From: Albula goreensis
Taxonomy: Eukaryota; Chordata; Actinopteri; Albuliformes; Albulidae
Assembly (NCBI GenBank): GCA_022829145.1
Contig: CM040748.1
Span: 4,048,501 to 4,112,500, forward strand
Direction of reading: 5' to 3'
DNA: 64,000 bases
The translations under genes were made by a program, and so were the position numbers. The notes below the pieces were generated by a model, which was given only the letters and a program-made list of their open reading frames with translations, was not told the DNA's origin and ran no database searches. Of the stretch, positions 13,401 to 26,500 are shown piece after piece; within the stretch, counting starts at the first letter, position 1, and every line of letters begins with the position of its first letter.

Positions 13401-14100
13401 TCTCTCAGAAATTACAGGCTTCAAACTCAGAAACTACCATGTAAGCTGCAAATGCCTCTTCGACGTTTCATTTCACTTTAAAAAATCGCCACAATCTTCC
13501 CTGGATGAGCTTTCACAGCTTTTTTTTTCTCTTTCCACAAGGGAACCCGGTGGGACATTTGTCCTTTCTTCCCATTACTACACTTCTACACTTTATATGA
13601 ATGTATGCTTCAGATAAAGATAGCAATCAATCTACAAATTAGCGATACAAATAGCTAGCTAGGAGACTCTGTATTCCCACTTGGTCTGTACTGGCAGTCC
13701 ACTGAAGTACAGCTGGCTTACATTAATCCTAAATTATCTGGCCACATACAGTACTGCTGTCCTTTGCCTCTTCAGTTAATTTCCCCAGAAACATATTTGG
13801 TCATCAATAACATGTTTTTGTTTTGATTGTGAATGTCTGTGTGTAGGAAAATAAAATATTTGTCACAGGATGGCTGAGGGTAAGACTGCCTTTTACACAG
13901 GCTCAGGACCCGCACACCGCTGGTGAAGACAGAGGATTTTGTGAGCACGCACTGCCGTTCTCTCCACACTTCATTGGACAACCTCTGGTCAGGGTCTCAA
14001 ACACTTCCTGCATACTGGGTCTAGTTATCGGAGATACTACCCTGCACAACTCTGCATTACTGAATAGATTGGTTGTGTCAGCACAAGCTGTCTTTACACT
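10408..14100. other. Unique DNA, no gene seen
   Basis: This is mixed AT-rich sequence. A T16 run lies near 10726-10741. Small perfect inverted repeats occur at 11285-11299 (AAGGGTT-A-AACCCTT) and 12729-12744 (AACTGTC-GA-GACAGTT). Short frames such as 13051-13323 and 13387-13617 have no recognisable domain. No transposon was identified. Confidence 0.5.
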
Positions 14101-15800
14101 GTACCCAAACTCCAAATGGGGATGTTTCTTGGGACAGCACATTGGAACATGACACTTTGGAAACATGTTTACACATGCAGCAGCTCATAACAACTTATTT
14201 AGCCACACAAATCTGATCTGGTTACTTGAAATGTTTTGTGTGGACATGCCTCCCAAATTAGAATGGCCACCAGTTTTGAGCCCAGTTTTAGCTACAGTAT
14301 TCCTCCTTGAAGTGTGGAAGAATCCCTTCCATCATTTCAAAGTTTCCTGTCATTAATTGATTTTTTTAGACCATTAAGAAGCATAGACAAATTCATTCAC
14401 ATGGCTAATACAAAATGTGTCTTGATATTTCCACTTCATTTCAAAGACACAGAAGTTGCTGGGTGGGGTGAGATCTCTTGCAGGTGTACGCCGCACCTAC
14501 AGTACTTTGTAGCTGGCTTTGATGTTTTTCCTGCCTGTGTCTTCAACTGACAATGTTTTGTCTCTGATTCCTGCATTTTTTGGCAGTGACACGATTTCTA
14601 GCTTCATTGCAAGATACGTCTCACAGTGACAGCTTTAAAAAGGGCTGGGAGGACGCTGTGGGTTCTGAATGGGATTAGTGTCACGCGAATATAAAGGAGC
14701 TGAATTCTGTCACGAAACTGAGGGGCTCTGACCCTCACAGCGGCTTCACACCCACATCCCCCCCGCTGACTGAAGCAGAGAGATGTTATTGTGGAAGAAG
14801 CTTATGGAGTCAACCCCCTGGGTAAACTGTGGAACACGGTGGGACGGGGGAAGAGGGCTCGGCTCCAGCCCACCGATTACTGACAAATCAGAACGCAAAC
14901 GCACCTGCTGCTTTGGACACAAAGATTTCTTCACCTGCAATGGCAGCTGGAATGTGAAGATCTGTGATGCTATTAAAAAAATGCCTCCTCCACACCTCCC
15001 TTTCTCACCCCCTGATGTATGGCCATGCTGTTTTTCACACTGTAAATGGCTCCTTTATTTGCCTTACTGTAATTTTTCTCTTCTTTCTTCCATTTAGTCA
15101 GTGGCACCACACTTTAATTTCCATGTTGCAAAGCTTTGGCTGAGATCAAATTGCCTGTTCTATTGCTGGCCCTCGTAGTCATTCCCTCCGAGGCCATTTG
15201 GACCTGACATCTTCTTTACTTTCTCCTCTCCCTGATTAATGAGTTCACTGCCTTGCTAGCCAGATCAGCCTCCGGGCCGAGTGTGCTTGACCGTTCCCCG
15301 TGCTCACAGAAACGGGAACAGGAGCGTTTGACAGTCTGGTCATGCGTGTTGGCTTCAAGCCTCTCAGAGAAACTCAATCAAATTTTCATGTGTGAATGAT
15401 GACATCTCTTTTTTGATCTTTCTTCTTTCCCCTGATTTTCTTCCAGCCCTGTCTGAAATAGTTGGCTAACCACGGCTACCATCCTCTCTGGCTCTGAGAG
15501 GAGAAGCGCTGGCACGTGACTCCTCCAATTAGAGGTTAAGATATTTTGGTAAAATTAAATTGCATAACCATATCAAATGTCCCATATTTTTCTCCATTAT
15601 ATACATCGCAATAGCATTCAGGGCTTCATGTTATGAGGCAGGGTAAACCTAAGGAACAAAATGATCAGAAAGCGTTTTATTCGGTCATTTTATTTACTTA
15701 GTGCAGATTGAATAAAGGAAAATTGCTTTTGTCAGGTGTGTTAGGTGCATGCTGTAAGTCTGGTGCTCACCTGGTCTTAATGAGTGTGGAAGCTTGAGGT
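14101..15800. other. Unique DNA, conserved-element-like texture in part
   Basis: The sequence is compositionally even. It has CAATTA/TAAT-type motifs, and the part at 15100-15700 has few simple repeats, as many vertebrate regulatory blocks do. The 104-codon frame at 14783-15097 has no motif and overlaps an antisense frame. Calling this regulatory DNA is an inference only. Confidence 0.25.
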
Positions 15801-17091
15801 TTTTTATTATGCATTGATGACAGGCTACAAAACAAGACACAGCAGCTGCCACCCTCTGCAGAGCTGTCTGCCGCCTTTGTTTTTCATTATTTGATGTGTT
15901 CAGCAGGTTTTTTGGACGGTGATCTTTTCATCATTCGCCTTCCTGTGTGGACTGGAAACACCAAAGAGCAGTGAAAAGTCTCTTCATGAATTAAATATAT
16001 AATATATAATGCTCTTTAACTGACTGGGAAACATACTGTCATGTGACCAGAGCTTTGCATCTTTGTACATTAATCTGTGTCAAGTGGTTGTTTCTTGTTC
16101 TGTACAGTAAAGAAAACATTTAGTGGTGAGGTGATACTGCATATAGGCATAGTGCAAGGCATTTGACTTCACAAATTTGCCAATTCTTTAATGAACGCAG
16201 CTCCAACACGAGGTAAACTTGGCTACACTGAGACAGAAGACAGATTTGCCGTTCCTTTTCTCCTCCAATAAGTTGTTATCCATAAACCTTTGTCGTTTGA
16301 TCATTTGATCGATGTGAGAGAAACTTTATTTTTCTGAATGCATAATGTTTTGAAAATAGTGAAAGAAGAAACACTGAACATCAGTACATATGACAAATGA
16401 ACAGTGCCATGACAGTTATGAAATCTAAATAGGCAATCTAGATTTTCCATGACTGAAAAACCCGGTAAATACAGGAATATTGCAGTAAATAAATAAGAAC
16501 AACAAATGAACTAATGAATGCATTATAAATGCAACAGTTCTGACAATGCAGCTGATTTCCATTGAACCTTTTCTTGTTCTGCTAAACCTGAGAAATTAAG
16601 ATTCATCTGTCTCACCTGGCTGATTGCCCCGTCCTCAGTGAGATGCAGTGACTCTGTGCTCACAGACAATGGGTGTGCTGGCAGCACAAAGGAGCCGGAC
16701 TCACTAAACGATTTCTTCAATTAAAGGGACATTGTACGACGATGGAATGTGACTGACTGGCTTGCTGTGATTGGATTTAATTTCGTTGCCACCAAAAAAA
16801 ATATGAAGATGGAAAGGGAATGCAGTACGGCTTGATAAAGAAGGGTGAAATGGAACATTACACCTGGAATGTTTTCAACTGAAAAAAAAACCTCAGCTTG
16901 GGAAATGTATTACAGAAACATCCTTCAGGCTAGACTCCGATTTTCTCTGTGAGATAGGACAGTGTGATAAAGAAAATGTTCAGAACTTCACTTTTTCAAT
17001 TTTTTAAACTTACATTTAAGAATGGGCCATCTCACAGGGCCAAATGAGAAATACATCTGTACCTGTTGTTAAGTAAGTAGTACAGACAATT
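15801..17091. other. AT-rich unique DNA, no gene seen
   Basis: I see no exon, RNA gene or transposon signature. A 65-codon minus-strand frame at 16523-16720 is unremarkable. Confidence 0.5.
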
Positions 17092-17092
17092 G

Positions 17093-17124
<32 letters not shown>

Positions 17125-17150
17125 CACACACACGCACACACACACACATC

Positions 17151-17188
<38 letters not shown>

Positions 17189-17301
17189 ACACATACACAC
17201 ATACATCTAACACGCACACACACGCACACACACACGCAAACACACACACGTATACACATACACACACACATCTAACATGCACACACACACACACACACAC
17301 A
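17092..17301. repeat. (CA)n microsatellite with higher-order interruptions
   Basis: About 210 bp of CA repeat carries three copies of the interruption ACATCTAAC at 17146-17154, 17203-17211 and 17268-17276. The spacings are 57 and 65 bp. The last two are preceded by similar ACGTACACATACACA-type wording. The array therefore grew partly by duplicating larger blocks as well as by dinucleotide slippage. Confidence 0.95.
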
Positions 17302-17731
17302 GCAACAACCCACAAAGACCCACACACGATATTCAGGTGGTGTTCAGTAGGTAATCCAGGTGAGCCCTATGGGTCCGTCTGAAATCCAGCTTAACTGTCA
17401 TTGTGGCTGTGCTATCCTGTGAGGTGAGACTTAACACCACACAGACCTTCATAACATAAAACAACACATACAGGCTGAGAGAGGGAGGACATAATCACAT
17501 GTCTTTTGATTGTGGTTATCAGAGACAACACGTCTGGCTGGATGGATTATTTCACATGATAGAATATCCTATAGGGTAGCTTTCTGGAGTAAATCAAATG
17601 TCAAATGTTTTTTTCCCCACTTCAGCCTGTAAATATATGATATGGTCTCACTGGAAGCAATGAATTATTGTTAAGATCTCGGTAGAGAAAATCCATTCTT
17701 TATCCATCAGCGGGGTATAGCTTCCTGCCAA
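17302..17731. other. Unique spacer between CA array and tandem duplication
   Basis: There is no gene or repeat family visible in this stretch. Confidence 0.5.
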
Positions 17732-17921
17732 CTGCCTATAAAAATAAACCTCTTGAAAAGCTCTTGTCAGGCAGTGTGTAGGAATTGATAGCTGGGACAA
17801 TGACCAGAGTTTGGGTGATGCTGCCTATAAAAATAAACCTCTTGAAAAGCTCTTGTCAGGCAGTGTGTAGGAATTGATAGCTGGGACAATGACCCCCGTG
17901 CCTGGGAGAGTTTGGGTGATG
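17732..17921. repeat. 89-bp tandem duplication with a 12-bp indel
   Basis: Copy 1 at 17732-17820 and copy 2 at 17821-17921 both begin CTGCCTATAAAAATAAACC and end TTTGGGTGATG. They look identical by eye except that copy 2 contains an extra CCCGTGCCTGGG before AGAGTTTGGG. The near-identity implies a recent event. No coding role is apparent. Confidence 0.93.
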
Positions 17922-17938
17922 CAAGAGTGAAGTGGTGT

Positions 17939-18350
17939 CATTCACAGAGCAGGGCCCCTGTGAGAAACATTCTGCATCATTTCCCTGTGAACACCACACT
18001 CGCACTCACCACACTCACCGAAACATTCACAGAGCAGGACCCCTGTGAACACCACACTCACCGAAACATTCACAGAGCAGGGCCCCTGTGAACACCACAC
18101 TCACCGAAACATTCACAGAGCAGGGCCCCTGAGCAGGGCCCTGAGCAGGGCACCGCATTCTCACACCGAAACATTCACAGAGCAGGGCCCCTGTGAACAC
18201 CACACTCACCGAAACATTCACAGAGCAGGGCCCCTGTGAACACCGCACTCACCGAAACATTCACAGAGCAGGGCCCCACACTGAGCAGGGCCCCTGTGAA
18301 CACCACACTCACAGAGCAGGGCCCCTGTGAACATTCAAACAGAGCAGGGC
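17939..18350. repeat. 43-bp minisatellite
   Basis: Clean 43-bp units beginning ACATTCACAGAGCAGG occupy 18023-18065, 18066-18108, 18171-18213 and 18214-18256. A 62-bp variant with extra GAGCAGGGCCCT material lies at 18109-18170, and degenerate pieces extend to both sides. Each unit contains the complementary arms TTCACAG and CTGTGAA around a GC-rich loop that includes CAGGGCCCCTG, so every unit can fold. Open frames on both strands (LCECFG- or HHTHRNIHRAGP-like) follow from the repeat and are not considered genes. Confidence 0.95.
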
Positions 18351-21175
18351 TGTGGAGTCGGACCATTTCTGCTTGAGGACAGGATTTGCACAAGCTCTGG
18401 GTAAGAAAAGAACAGGTCTGGCTTAATATTCTTTTTTTAATCAGTAAAGCTTCAACAGTCTCAACTATTCAGGCTCTGATCGGTTAAGTCTTCCCCATCT
18501 GGCACTCTGGTATTCAGTGTGCCTATAATGGTTTCCTTGTGCATGACAAAGTACAAAGTGCAATGGAAAATCAATCAAACATGTAAACTGACTATAGGAC
18601 ACATAGGCCCTGTCACACTGCTGACTGATGCCATTCACAATCTCAGCAGAAAAAAAAAAACTGCTGAGTGAATATATATTCTCCATGAGTCACAGCACCG
18701 CTGCCAAAGCAACCAATCAGCTGCGTCACACTGCCATGCTTCGACAAGCCGATGAGTCTTAAGACTGACAGCTAGCAAGACAGGTAAGCTTGAAAATGGC
18801 TTTATTATTGAATTTTACCCTTTCTCAAAATGGATACAGGTAGATTGGATAATGCCATATGAATTCAGCCCTATATGTTTGAACCCAATCCGATTACGAT
18901 TCAGGACAGGAAAAGTAACCCTTCTTACAAAACGGTCCTCCTATAAACGAACCTGAATAGTCTTTCTTTACTTGTGAGACTACTTTAATGACTTGATCTT
19001 TCATTTATTGCATTTAGTGAACAGACCATTAGCACTTTAGCCCGCTACCTACATTCTTGTGTGTGGTTTCAACAACCGTTAGAAACTACTTATCAAAATT
19101 ACTAACCTTGCCAGCTATACAAGCTAGCAGGCTAGTCTTGGCCTATCGACAAGTACTATACTCAGGACTCAGAAAATGCGGTGTGTCTTAAAAGATTAGC
19201 GCTTTCTACTGTACTGTATGAAAAAATGTAAAGAATCTTGTAATTAATAATAAAATATCAACAGTTTTTAATTTGGATAAACAGAGATGATTAAATGTTT
19301 ATAAAAAAAAAATCTCATGAGGTTTGATTAATTGAGGTACAGCTGAGGCTGTTGTGACTGACATCATTGTGTCATCGTTCCTGAAAGAACATCGCCGACA
19401 CCATCGTAGTAAGTGTGAAAGCAGAGCTTTATCTCGACATGCAGATTGTGACGTGCATTTCAAAAATGGGAGACTTAAAATCGTGTTTAATTAAGAGATC
19501 GGTATTCAAACAGACAAAAAGACAGATAGGAAAACATTAGAGTAGGCACAGCCCTTGTTCAGTGCTCAGTTGACACCAAACTTTGCTTTCAAGTTGTTTA
19601 AAAAACACTGTAATTGTCTCTATAAATGGTTTGCATATTCTTTTGTTGAGTGCTTTCATAACCTGATACAGACTCCATTTCTCCTTTTCACACACAGTTT
19701 AATGCAGACACACAGAGGTGACAGGGTGTCCTGAGTAGAATAACATCAATATTAAATCATTTAGTAAATAATGCTAGAGCAATTGTTCATGTTTATATAG
19801 AAACACTTGTATTTTTCACTACCAGAAGATGTCTACAGGCAACTGCAGAATAACTGGCACCCTTAATGAAGATTATCAAAACAATGTATGCAGATTAAAC
19901 AATGCAGACGATGAACGCAAACAATACTAAAACCATACTCTTTTATACTGATAAAATTGATAAAAAAGTTGTATTAACTTTCAGACAATATTATTTGTAT
20001 AATTTTTTTAGTGCTTGGCGCAGCCTCTCTTGGTCAGGATAATCAAACTTAGCCCTCTCACAAGGTAATAAGTAATAAGGACCATTCCTCTACGCAATTC
20101 TGAGCTGTAGAGCTGAGTGTATAAGCTATATTCAACTATATATTTCCCAAAAAAGAATTAAATGTATCAAAATTATACATCAATTCAGACATTTTCATTT
20201 TCAAATCACCATTGCACGTTAATAATAATTCCTTTAAGGGGAAGTTTATAAATAAAATAAAGATCTGATCTGCCTGCAAAATATTTAATATGCAACACTG
20301 AAAAAAATTGCCAAAAATAATTAATGAGTTATGATGAAGCTCTGAAATATGCTCTCTTTATCCTCATTGTGAAAAAAAAAATCCTGTGATGATGTACGGG
20401 TGCCTTCATAGGACATTCTTCAGTTGACAATCATGTACATTACAATTTAGTTTAATGACCTTGGTTTACCTACTGCATGACTGCCACACCAGTAGTTGTT
20501 GCTACAGAACAACGAATTACAACAATGTTATGGATTGTTTTTGAAGTAGGAGGGAATTTTGGGGGTAAGATTAAAGGGCAGAGCAAAGGTCATCCTGAAA
20601 GCATGTAGAATGATAAAATCTGGATGCCTTTGCTCAACAGGAGACTATTCATAACAGGAAGCGCAGGCATAATAAATAAACAGAACGACAGAATGACATC
20701 AATCAAGCAGACAGTGCTGGAATCAATCCAGAGTTGTCACAGCCAGCTTGTTGTGTCCAGTCGCTGAGGTCAGTAGTGCAGGTTTGACAAGCTGAAGCTT
20801 TTTACTTCTTGTCAGTGCTTTGAGGAGGAAACAGGATATTTAAAATGTGGTTATACATTTTTTAAGTCACATATGATTTTTTTTTAAATCATGGAAAGAA
20901 TAATTATGTTGAAGGCTGAAAGAGATCACATCTTACCACTGTATGGAAATAAAACATGGGCTTTTAATAAGGCCCAGAGGGAACGCTGCTTCACGCTGCT
21001 TCTTCAAAGGATTTTGGCTGCTGTTTGTTCTCTAGGTGGCAGTGATGGGCTTCCACACAAAATACTCACAGGGCTTCAATTCAGAAGGAATTTCTGTTTG
21101 TATTTCAGAACGACTGCTAGCCATTGATAAGCCTCTGGGGAGCCCTGTGTCTGAGGAATGGCTAGGGCTCACTGG
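18351..21175. other. AT-rich unique DNA, no gene seen
   Basis: This is a long AT-rich stretch with A- and T-runs and no exon or transposon signature that I recognise. Confidence 0.5.
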
Positions 21176-21795
<620 letters not shown>

Positions 21796-23378
21796 TTGGA
21801 CTAGAAGGGACTCAACCACAATTCAGAGATCAACACCCAGAAGGAATGTGTCCAACAAGCTGTGAGCCTACTTTTGATCATTGATCAGAGTTGCAATAAT
21901 GAATTACGATATTTAAATAAAAACCTTCACACTGCAAGGCATCAAAGGCAGACGATGAGAATGAGTAAGGGAGTGAGCTGCTCTTGAATGGAAATGCTGA
22001 CATAAGGCATTAGTCTTATGTTTAACCGTAAAGGATTGTCAAGAATCAGATCAATAAGGAACCATCAGTTCTGATTGGAATTTGTATCTCCTCATGTCCC
22101 ATAACACATACAGATATATAATACATAATTAATGCTATCTGGAGATATGCAATGCATTATTCATTATATGTACAGATTGAGCTGGAACTCACTAGAAGTA
22201 ATAAAGCAGAGAACTGAATTGTTACATCTGCTGGCAGTGACTAAGGCAATTGATAGCTGCAGTCTGTGTATGCCAGTAGTAATCATGTAGTGTTGTGAAT
22301 GTGCAACCAGCATGAATGAAACGACACACAGGGCCAGAGAAGCATTTCACTTCTGTTATCGATTTATGTACTAAATATGCCGGTTCAGATATTTGCTTTT
22401 CAGTTTGCTTTTCTGCTTGAGGTTGCTCATCGTAGATTACTGGACATTCATGAACTTCTCCAGCAGACTGTGCTGTGAAAGCTACTGGATGCAATGGCTG
22501 TCATCTGCGAAATACATACAGTTTCCATAAATGAATGAACGACTTAATATTGTGTATGACAACCCATTTTCATGCATGTATCCAACCTCTCGGTACGGAC
22601 CTGACTTAATCATAATGTGGCTTTTCCTGGCTTGCATCTTAATCGTCTTTCTGTACTGATCTCTCAGCTCTTAAGAGTGTGCTGTGGAAAGGCATGGCTG
22701 AAACCTGAACGTGTGAAGGAGGCCAGGCTGCTGGAGGTCCAATCACGGCCCGTGCTATCCACGCAGCGAGCCGAGGGACCAGCTCATTCGAAAAGTTCCT
22801 CACGAAAAAGATCCACTCACACTCTGGCTCTTCCCCCCGGGGAGTGATTTCACTTCCTGTAGCAGTCTCTCTCTTCTCTCCACCCACCTCCATTAAACTC
22901 CCACACTGCACTGCTTCAGCCAGCTTGATTTGTTTCCAGCCACCCTACCTTTGCTGGGTAGGGAGAGTGTACGAGTGCACAGCAGACCTAGTTCTGCTGC
23001 AGACTCACAAACTCTTTATTAGATCATCCGTTAGGTAATCCACCCTCCTCACCCCCGTGCGCACATACAAACGTACATACTCACATACACCATCTCTCAC
23101 ACGATGTTTGCAACTTGCTAAAGGAAAGTGGGGCCAACATAATCAGTCTTCTAATTGAGTAAAGTCCTCCACCTTGAACATGCTTTCAAACAATATAAAA
23201 CATCCCAACTAGGTCAGAGCATCTGCACTTTATAAATAGAATGCAATATAAGACGGGGGATATTTTAAATTTTTCATGGTCTTACCTTCATACACCTTAG
23301 CACTTGTGTATATTTTTATTCCCAACCTCACAGAAAGCACTGCGGATCCTTAAAACTCACATTCTTATCTCCTTCCAG
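21796..23378. other. Unique DNA with a GC-richer part near 22.6-22.9 kb
   Basis: Overlapping sense and antisense frames of 76 and 90 codons lie at 22617-22911, where GC content rises. Neither has a known motif. No RNA gene or transposon was recognised. Confidence 0.45.
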
Positions 23379-23533
23379 CAGCGAAACAGAGGCAGGCTGC
23401 AGCAAGGGCCACGGCGGCGGTCACCCCGCGAAACGGCAGAGGAACACAGCAGACTGATCTATTGGGAGTCTCTCCAAAATGCACGCAGCATTACAAAGAG
23501 GCGAGGGCTTTGCGATGAGGGGTTTTCAGAAGG
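23379..23533 (+). other. Speculative internal exon candidate
   Basis: A CpG-containing, GC-rich block stands out from AT-rich flanks. It is preceded by a pyrimidine-rich acceptor-like site (CTTATCTCCTTCCAG, AG at 23377-23378) and followed by a possible GT donor at 23534. The frame starting at CAG 23379 stays open for all 155 bp and encodes a very basic, Arg-rich peptide with no domain I know. The in-frame TAG lies across the donor. Chance is a serious alternative. Confidence 0.15.
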
Positions 23534-26500
23534 GTAGGCTGAGACACCCCTACCCCTAGCACACCCCCCCACTACCACCAGCAGCAAATCGCACCCTCCC
23601 ATTCTGCACACAGACACACAGTGGTCCGATGACTGTGAGCCTTTTTGTTTCTAGCGACTAGCTTTGCTCAATTTAGCATAAGGAGTTGCTAACAAAATTA
23701 GCTTATAAACAATTATTGTCCTTGTTTATTCTGCTTGACAGTGGTTGCTAATTGAGTTAATATTTAATTTGATCATATGTGCTTAATCAGATCAGAAATG
23801 ACTCTTTCTATTGACCACAGATGTCAGTAGACATATCTGCTATATTGAATTTCAGCTTAGCCTGGTACAATATTTATCACAATAGAATATATTGTTATAG
23901 CATTAAGAATTGGACAGAAATTATGACATTCTTAGTCATACATACGTGTAAGGAAATAATAATAGAGTTAATAAAATATTTAACAATGAAGTTAATGCAA
24001 AATTTTTCATTTGGAAAAGTAATTAAGATTTTAAACGGAGACTGTGGATAGGAAGACAAACTTATTTTAAAAGTTTGGGGAGACTAGCTCATCATTTCCT
24101 GGGTGATTTTCTAAAGTAATATTTATAAGAGTGAGTAACTGGAGGTTGTAGGGGTAGACTCTGACTCAGTATATTAATGAATTATCGAATGAGAAACTGA
24201 TTTGAAAAGCAGCTGTTGGGTCATGCAGGCTAGGCCTCCTCTTGCTCACTGAAAAAGAGTCCAAGACTGACACAATTCAAACTTCTTGCATTTTTTATGT
24301 TATTTTTATTTTTGCGGAATATGTAAACTGCAGAATGGTTCCTTAAGTGACAGTCTGACAAAGACACATGATTAGCACATGTTCTGTTTCCACAAATAAG
24401 ACTTGGTACATGTTTTATACTCTGTAATAGCGTTCAAAGTTCTGGACAACCTTCATTCCCAATGTATTTATATCTTATTTATGTTATTATGACTTTATAA
24501 TTTCTCTGAATGGCTTGGTCAAGTAAGCAGTTTGAAAATAGTTTGAAGTAATTTCAGACAAGTAAAAAAAGGGAAAAACTCTAGACAAAAAGTGTACAAA
24601 AAGGGTATCTTCCTCCAAGGATTGTTGAAAAGAGATTTCTCTCAAGTGCAAATTCATGGTAAGGACAAATCCCCATTATGTCGTTGTACAGAAGTAATCT
24701 GAAACTTTAATGGAAAATATGAAATATGCACTGCATGGCTTATGAATAAAGAATGGTCTTCAGCCATTGTGTCATTTTCATTATTTATTTGGGTGATGGG
24801 CTTCAGTTATCCATGTGTTGAAGCCATTTTACTGAGGTGCGTTAGGAGGACAGACAGCACATTTAAATTATACCATTCGAGGTGAATGACAAACAAAGCA
24901 AGATTCATGCTTAAAAATAATGGCATTCAGCAAAGCTTGACTAAACAATTTGTTTAGTACCCCTGCTCCTTCCCCCAAAAAGATCATGACTTTTCTTAAA
25001 ATTCCCTCACTTTTCCAACCCAGTGATTACAGCAAATAAAGCATGAAGTTTAAGAATATTTGCTGGCCTCAGTGTCAAATGGTGCGTGATCGCGCTGCAT
25101 ATCCAGCCCCGCCAGTTATTCATACACAATGCACAAAAATCATTAGATGTTAAATTAAAACAGCTGAAAATGCACAAATTTCCAAATCTGGAAAGTTGCT
25201 GTTCATTGCACATATTTGGATGCACTTGGCTGCTTTCACAGCCGTTGCTATGCACATGCCTTTCATCTCCAGGCTGTGGAGCTTCTGGTTGAAAACTTTT
25301 CTTCCTAGACACAAGTGAATTATTTAGAGTCACAAAAGGGGGCCAGAGCTTTTTAAGACTGAACTCTAAACTTTGATTGAGTGGGATACGAAGTGAATCA
25401 CTTGTTCTAAGTGCTTCTTCACCTTACATCTCTGCATCGACACAAGCTTTTGTTTAAAACATTAGCAATTATGGAAGGTGGAAAAAAAAGAAGCACTGTG
25501 AAAATGTCTGTGCATGCTGATTGTTGAGTATAACTAGAGTCCAACCCAGTTTCAGTACTGACTGCTAGACATGCAGCAAAACAATGTTTTGTGCTTTTAT
25601 TCATTGTCTTTTGATCGCAGCTAATGTGTATAGCAGGCATGAGGTTTCATTGCTGAGGCGATGCTAGATTATTGAAGCTCTGGGCAGATATACCAGCACA
25701 GAGAATAACAAGAACTACACACAAAGACACATTATAAACAGTCACGCATATTTATGAAACTGTAATCTAATATCAGGGATTAGTGACAGAGCAGGCGCAT
25801 TCCCCAGAAAGCAGGTCACTGATTAGTCTACAAAACCTGCCCACAGACACCAAGTACTCAAGTCTCAGTTTATCCTGGGAATTATTCCAGGACCAAGGGG
25901 AATAAAACAAAATGTGACGAGGAACAACAGGATAAAGCTGGTTTTGGAATCCAGCTCTTCTGCTAGTTCAACAGCAATGCTGAATGTCTGGATGATTTCT
26001 GAGGGAAAGCTTGGCATAGACACAAATTACATTTAAAAAATGACCTTGAGGTTCATCAATGAAGGTGGAAAGATGGTGGACCGGAGCTGCAAAACCTCAG
26101 CCTGAGAAAGTGATAGTACTGCCATGAGTTTGTTCAATCCATGTACTGAACCAGCTGATTCTAATCAGGGCTACTCTTCAGCCTAATTAATAAAAACCAC
26201 CTGGTTTAGAGAATTGGTAGGACAAGTGCATGGTTACACCACTTAAGTGTATCTCTATCCAGTTGGACAGAACCAGTAGGTTTTCTTTTGTGTGCATGTG
26301 TCAATAGTACAGTGTCAAACAGTACATCAGACCTATACCCTGGTAGGTATATGAGAAAGCAATGACTCATTCACAAACCTCACACAGTGGCTGAATAAGC
26401 CTTAAATAGTTCAACACTTTTATGGGTGGCTGTGGATGGAAACTGGTTTTGGGTGGAGCCACCTCAATTAGTTAGCATGCTGAACTGAGTAAATTGGGAC

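Noticed and set aside
17016-17327. A 103-codon Cys/Val frame on the minus strand
   Set aside because: It is a CA microsatellite artefact.
18027-18393. Repeated CECFG-type peptides on the minus strand, as in a cysteine-rich repeat protein
   Set aside because: They are translations of the 43-bp minisatellite. The unit is not a multiple of three, so the peptide changes frame between units and has no gene context.
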